DNA from: Morinoia aosen | Taxonomy: Eukaryota; Arthropoda; Malacostraca; Amphipoda; Talitridae | DNA: 64,000 bases | Direction: 5' to 3' | Assembly: GCA_030386875.1 (NCBI GenBank) | Contig: CM059563.1 | Span: 44,298,102 to 44,362,101 of the forward strand | In this document: positions 49,301 to 55,300 of the stretch, piece by piece | How positions within the stretch are numbered: the first letter of the stretch is position 1 | How the letters are laid out: each line of letters begins with the position of its first letter | The notes under the pieces: model-generated | What the model was told of the DNA's origin: nothing | Database searches by the model: none | What the model saw: the letters and a program-made list of their open reading frames with translations, nothing else | Position numbers and translations under genes: made by a program

Positions 49301-52300
49301 CATTTAATACTTGGAATAGTACTGTAGAAAGTCTAACCTTGAATACTCAGTCAAACTCAGCAGTTAAGATCAACAGAAATTCCCAATTACAATGGCAAGT
49401 ATAGCAACAAATTTCCGTGAAAATCACACAAAAAGGGGCTAAATTGGCATCAATAAGCTGGACAATCTCAGGCACTCACTCTTCCTTCCACTGCCAGACG
49501 CGCTTGACAAACTCCTCCCTGCCGAGGTCATGGCGAGACTTGTTCTCCTCTCGCTTGATCTTCTTCTCCACGACGACCTGCGTAGCAATGCCCGCGTGGT
49601 CGCAGCCTGGCACCCACAGTGTCGTGCGGCCCTTCATCCGGTGCCTGATTACGCGTATTTATTTCTAGAATTACACTGCCTCATCATAAAAAGCTCATAG
49701 CTATCATGAGAAGTGCAGTTATCCTATCATGGAAAATGACTTCCCTATTATGTATGAGAAGAGAAATATTTATTCCTACCAAGAAAAATTGCTTTCCGTT
49801 TCTTCCAACAAATTTCATGTCTGCTACATAGAAGCAAATATGCTTAATGAAGTTATTCACTACTTTTAAAAAGGTCAGATTCACTTGATAAAGTAACTTT
49901 TGTTCTCTTCTGAAGCTCTTAATTAATACACATCACAGAGTAACTTTCTTTTTCTCTATCACATCATGACACACCATACTTTATATGAATAAATGCCACA
50001 GGATTGCATGAGCTGACTCAATCTTTGCTGAATGCAAGCAAGGACTGCAGATAAAGGAAATACTACAGAAAAAAAAAATTTGCAAAAATCTGAAAGTAGG
50101 TCGGTCTCATGTTACAAATTGTGTGTTCTTCTCGACTGATAAAAAAATTAATGTACATCATTAATTGCAATCTTTAGACCATTAGTAGGTCTACAGCGAG
50201 GTTACTTCCAATTGTTCCAATTAACATTTCATACATCTAGTTTGCAAGGGGTACCATGAGAAAGTTCTTCCAAGACCCAACAAAAAAAAGACCATATTCC
50301 ACTGTACATTATAAAAAACTATTACTTTCACATGAGAGGCAAAGGATTTTAATCACAACCAGTTCAAGCAATCCGCAAGAAATTGGTAACCAACCAGCGA
50401 GTGATTGCATCCTCCACAGAGTTGGTGAGGGCATGACCCAGATGCAGGCTCCCAGTCACGTTGGGGGGAGGGATCACCATCACAAACTGGCCGGCTGGGT
50501 TGGGCTGGCTCAAGTCACGCTGCAATTCATGAGTAATTTTTGGCAACACACATCACTAATACGGAGTAAATTACAGCATAAAGCTAATTATGCAGTGTAC
50601 GCAAAAAAGCACATTTTTGCCACAATAAAATGTACCTACGCAAAACTGAGCGCATATTTTTATTGCTTTCCCTCCATAGGAATAGTGGGAAAAGCTAGGG
50701 AGAAACGTAGCTCTCTCGTGCTAGACTGACTTCATGCTTCCCTGCCACAGCAAGCATCAGGGAGCCTCAAAAGCTCGGTGAAGGAGGATCAAATTTATGC
50801 TCTTCTCAGTGTTTGCATTTGCACTTTTTCACCAACTTAGATGGCCTATAACTCCACAATCACTTGGCACAATGGGATGAAATGAACTCACAATGTAGCA
50901 GGAGACCTATGCCATCACCCTACTGGAGTAGGAGCAGTCTGTGACCTGAAGGTGACAAAAAAGGTTGTCTACAACCTAAAGAAGACAGCCGCCAGCATCC
51001 CACCCGGCACCATTCCACCCCGAAAGGGCTCTGAAACATCTAGAAAGACCAACCGACAAACAGACAAGGTCTTGAAGCATGAGGTGTTAGCTGAACCATC
51101 CATTACTGCCATGGAACTAATGTAGTCCTTTTGTGGTGTAATGGTGTCAGGTGGGATGCAGGTGGCTGCCTTCTTTAGGTTGTAGACAACCCTTCTTGTC
51201 ACCTTCAGGTCTACGACCACGCGTATCACACACCACCCCTGCTCCAGTAGGGTGATGGCCCATGTCTTCTCCTCCATTGTAAGTTTATTTCGTCCCATTG
51301 TGGCAAGTGGTTGTGGAGTTATAGGCCATTAAAGTTGGTAAAAAAAAGGGCAAAAGCAGGCACTGAGGAGAGTGTAAATTTGATCCTCCCTCACTGAGCT
51401 TTTGAGGCTCCCTGATGCTTGCTGTGACAGGGAAGCATGAAGTCAGTCTAGCACGTGGGTGCTACGTCACTCCCTAGCTTCTCCTACTATTCCTATGGCG
51501 GGAACGCAATAAAATGTACACGCAGTTTTGAGTGGGTGCATTTATTACAGCAAAAATGTGGACTTTTTTGTTGGGCACTATACTATTTGAAATTTGTAGT
51601 AGTATCAGTGTTGGGAGTAAAATGGCTGAGTGGGGGTTGGGAGTGATCAAAATAAAGGCAATTATACATATTTTAAATTCATAAATTCTTTTAAGACTAC
51701 GCATTATATACTCAACAGTACCAGAGAAGAATGTGAGATTTCTTTATTATGCTTGGATACAAGAAGAATTTTGAGCTTTAAGTGGAAGTCTACAATTTTT
51801 TCATAACCATACGTAAGCAATGCAAAACATGAACCAACTTTACAACAGATTGACCAATTAGGTGCATCAATGCATTAAATTTTGGTTCATCAATCATGAA
51901 ATGATAATGAATAGTCAACTAAGAACTTGCATCAACATTACAAGTGTTATACTAAGAAACAGCCAAAAAAATATACAAAAAAGTTGTATAGCAAGACTCA
52001 CCCCATACTCTGGCTTAAAGAATCCCCTTTTTTTCCACCAGGAGTACCAGGAGGCCTCCACATAGCGGGGGCTGTACTGGGCAGGCAGCTCAACGCTCAC
52101 ATCCTTCTTCTCTCCTTCAGGAGTTGCAAGGTCATAAGTCACCACAGCTTTCTGCAAAGAAAACGTAAAAGTATCATACCCATTATTTTGGTCAACAAAT
52201 TTTCTGCATGCTAAAAATTTCAAACAAAAATAGATAATGAATTATTGATGCCACTGGAGAATTTTTCCAAAGCAAAATTTTTTGCACAACAAAAGTAGTG

Positions 52301-55300
52301 AAACCTTTCTTGATGAAGTTTTAAATGTTTTATGATTGATTTATACCTGTATATTATGAATTTTCTCTATTAACTGTTCCAAAACTATTAAATTAGATTG
52401 TTTTATAACAATCAATACTAAATCGAAACCTGTGTACTACAATTTTGCTGGAGAAAACAACCAATGACTTCATTCATCAGTTACACAGAGAGCACCAGTT
52501 GACCTGCAGTGTAAGAGGTCTTATGTTTGACAAGTTGTATCTTCCAATAATGCCTCCATAATTCTTATTGCATTCAATGTTAGATTTAGATTCAAAGAGA
52601 ATCTGATACTCAAGATGACCTCTGAGTAATTTCCTTAGACAAGTCCAATTCACAGACAAGAAACTTAAGGAAATTACATAGCTGTAGGTATTAAAAGAAA
52701 CTGTATGCTGTAAAAAAGGCTCCAACTGACATAAGCCCCTACTCTCAAGTTTAAGAGCATACCACTAATTTAGGATATTAAGCCAATTGTAACTATTTTT
52801 ACAACTGTAGCATGATATTTTGTGTGATTAACTATCCAAGGCACCATCTTTCATCTGGTAGAGGGGCTGCATAACATTTGAGGATGCGCAAGACGTTAGG
52901 TTTATGTACTTCTTATGTACTTTATGTATGTACTTTATGCAAGTTTCATAAAGTACAATGTACTTCTTATGCATAACCTACTGCATTTGCCATATAGCAG
53001 TAGCAGTTTAAAGCAAGAAAGTACATTTTGAAAGCAATGTCCTACAGTCCAATTTGGTTAAAATGATTCTCATGTAAAGCAAATTCATAAAAGCATGGCT
53101 GATGATAAACTGGATATTAGAATAGCAGATAGCTCTTGAACTATTTATGTGCTTAAGTTCATATCTCTAAATTTATAATAGTGTAGGCCTATTATAAATC
53201 GGTCAATGTTGGGTTTAATGCGATCACGGAAAATAATAATTCCAATCCCAAGAATCACTAAAGGAACACATTTCAGAACGTTTTACACGAATGACATTCT
53301 GCTCGCTGATGTGTTATTTTTGAATTATTTAACTTCCATGTTGGCTTTTGCGTGCAAAAGGAAGCGAGCGCACCAAACAGAATTGAATTAATAACAGAAG
53401 CTAACATCCTATTATAAACGTAAACAGGTTGGGTCGTGAAGGGGAGCCACAATTCTTCTAGTGAAAATTATAAATAAAGTTTCAAACCCACCCATTAGGG
53501 CAACGTCAACAATTGTGTTGGACATCAGCTCCAAGATGGCGGTTACCCGGTATGGTCGCAGCCATCTTGGAGCTGATGTAAACACACCTGCGACGTAATC
53601 CTAATGGATGGGTTTGAACCTTTATTATAATTTTCACTAGAAGAACTGTGGCTCCCCCTCACGACCCAGCCTATTTACGTTTATAATAGGAGGTTAGCAT
53701 CCATTATTAATTAAATTCCGCTTGGCGCTCTCGTTTCCTTTGGTACGCGAAAGCCAACAATCAAAGTTCAATAATTCGAAAATAACTTATCAGCGAGCAA
53801 ATGAGATTCTTATAAAACGTTCTTCAATGGGTTCCTTAAGTGATTCTTTGGAATAAAATTCTTAATTTCAGTGATCGCATTAAATCCAACATTGACCTAT
53901 AAATCAGCTGGAACTATTTATTTCAAGTAACATGACCAAATTTTTTTTCTACAGTAATCGAATATTTGTGCTAAAATCTAGAGCAAAAAGAGTTTACATC
54001 ACACTTCAAGATAATGCAATACTGAAATCATTCAAAGAAAAATATAACCACATAGGTAGTGTATGGCATTTTGTTAAAGTGTTCCAAAAATCTCCTTGCA
54101 TTTGAAATATATTAAAAAACATTGAGTTCTTAAAGCTGAAGGTCTAGTAAAGGTTTATATTTGTCAAAGATCAAAAATAAAATTCTTTGAAAGCAAAATA
54201 GCATGTCTTTTTATTGAATTTTTACCCAGACTTGCAATCAATGCAATATCTATTCAACACAATTAGCCTTTTATTCACTATTTTAGTCATTACATTTTTT
54301 TTGGCTAAAAGGCAGCATGGAAATTCTAAACTGAAAAAAAAATATATTAATATCTCTCAAGGAAATAAGCAGTAACCACTGTCATGAATTAATATGAATG
54401 TTTTAACTAATGAATTATGATTAAATTCAACTATCAACTTAAAAATAACTTTTTATTACAAAAATCGGTAAATCTGAAGGAGATGACAGTTGTCGATTTT
54501 GTAAATTTCGATGCCTTATCATAGTTAATTAGATCGAAATAAACAAGTTTTCTTCTATGCACTCGTCTCAAATGAGTATTTTATTAGTTATAGCGGTAAA
54601 TGACTTACCGCAACTCCAGTCTTTGAAGCGGAAAGAAATTCTTTGATCGAGTTGTATGGCAATACTGCAATGGCGTCTCGCTTCCAGCGCTCTGTCTTGA
54701 AAGACGAAACCAAACCTACCGCTATACCTCGTTAAATACTCATTTGACGAAAAAAGTGTATAGAATAAAAGTTGTTTATTTCGATGTTATTACCATGTTT
54801 CAAGCAACAAAAGTTCAAAAATCGATGAGTAGATGTTTATTCGAGCGCATTCGTCATCAATGACAAAACTAAACTTACCGCTATACTCATTTGAGACGAA
54901 AATACTCATTTGAGACGAAAAAAGAATAGAAGAAAACTTGTTTATTTTAATTCAATTAATTAGGTTCAGGCACCAAAAAGTGGAAAATGGACAACTGTCA
55001 TCTCCTTCAGATTTACCCAAAAATCTTCGGTCAATATTGAATATAATGTTGTCAACGAATTTCATAATTTCGTAGGTATAGATGGGTAATATAGTCGATT
55101 ATAAGACGTTTTACACGAATGACATTCTGCCCGGCGATGCGTTATTTTCGAATTATTCAACTTTGAAGCTTGCTTGTGCGCGCCATGTAAGCACGCGGGG
55201 ATAGCGTAATTTAATTAATAACGGAAGCTAACCCCCTATTACAAACGTAAAGAGGTTGGGTCGTGAGGGGTAGGCACAGTTCTTTTAGTGAAAATTATAA

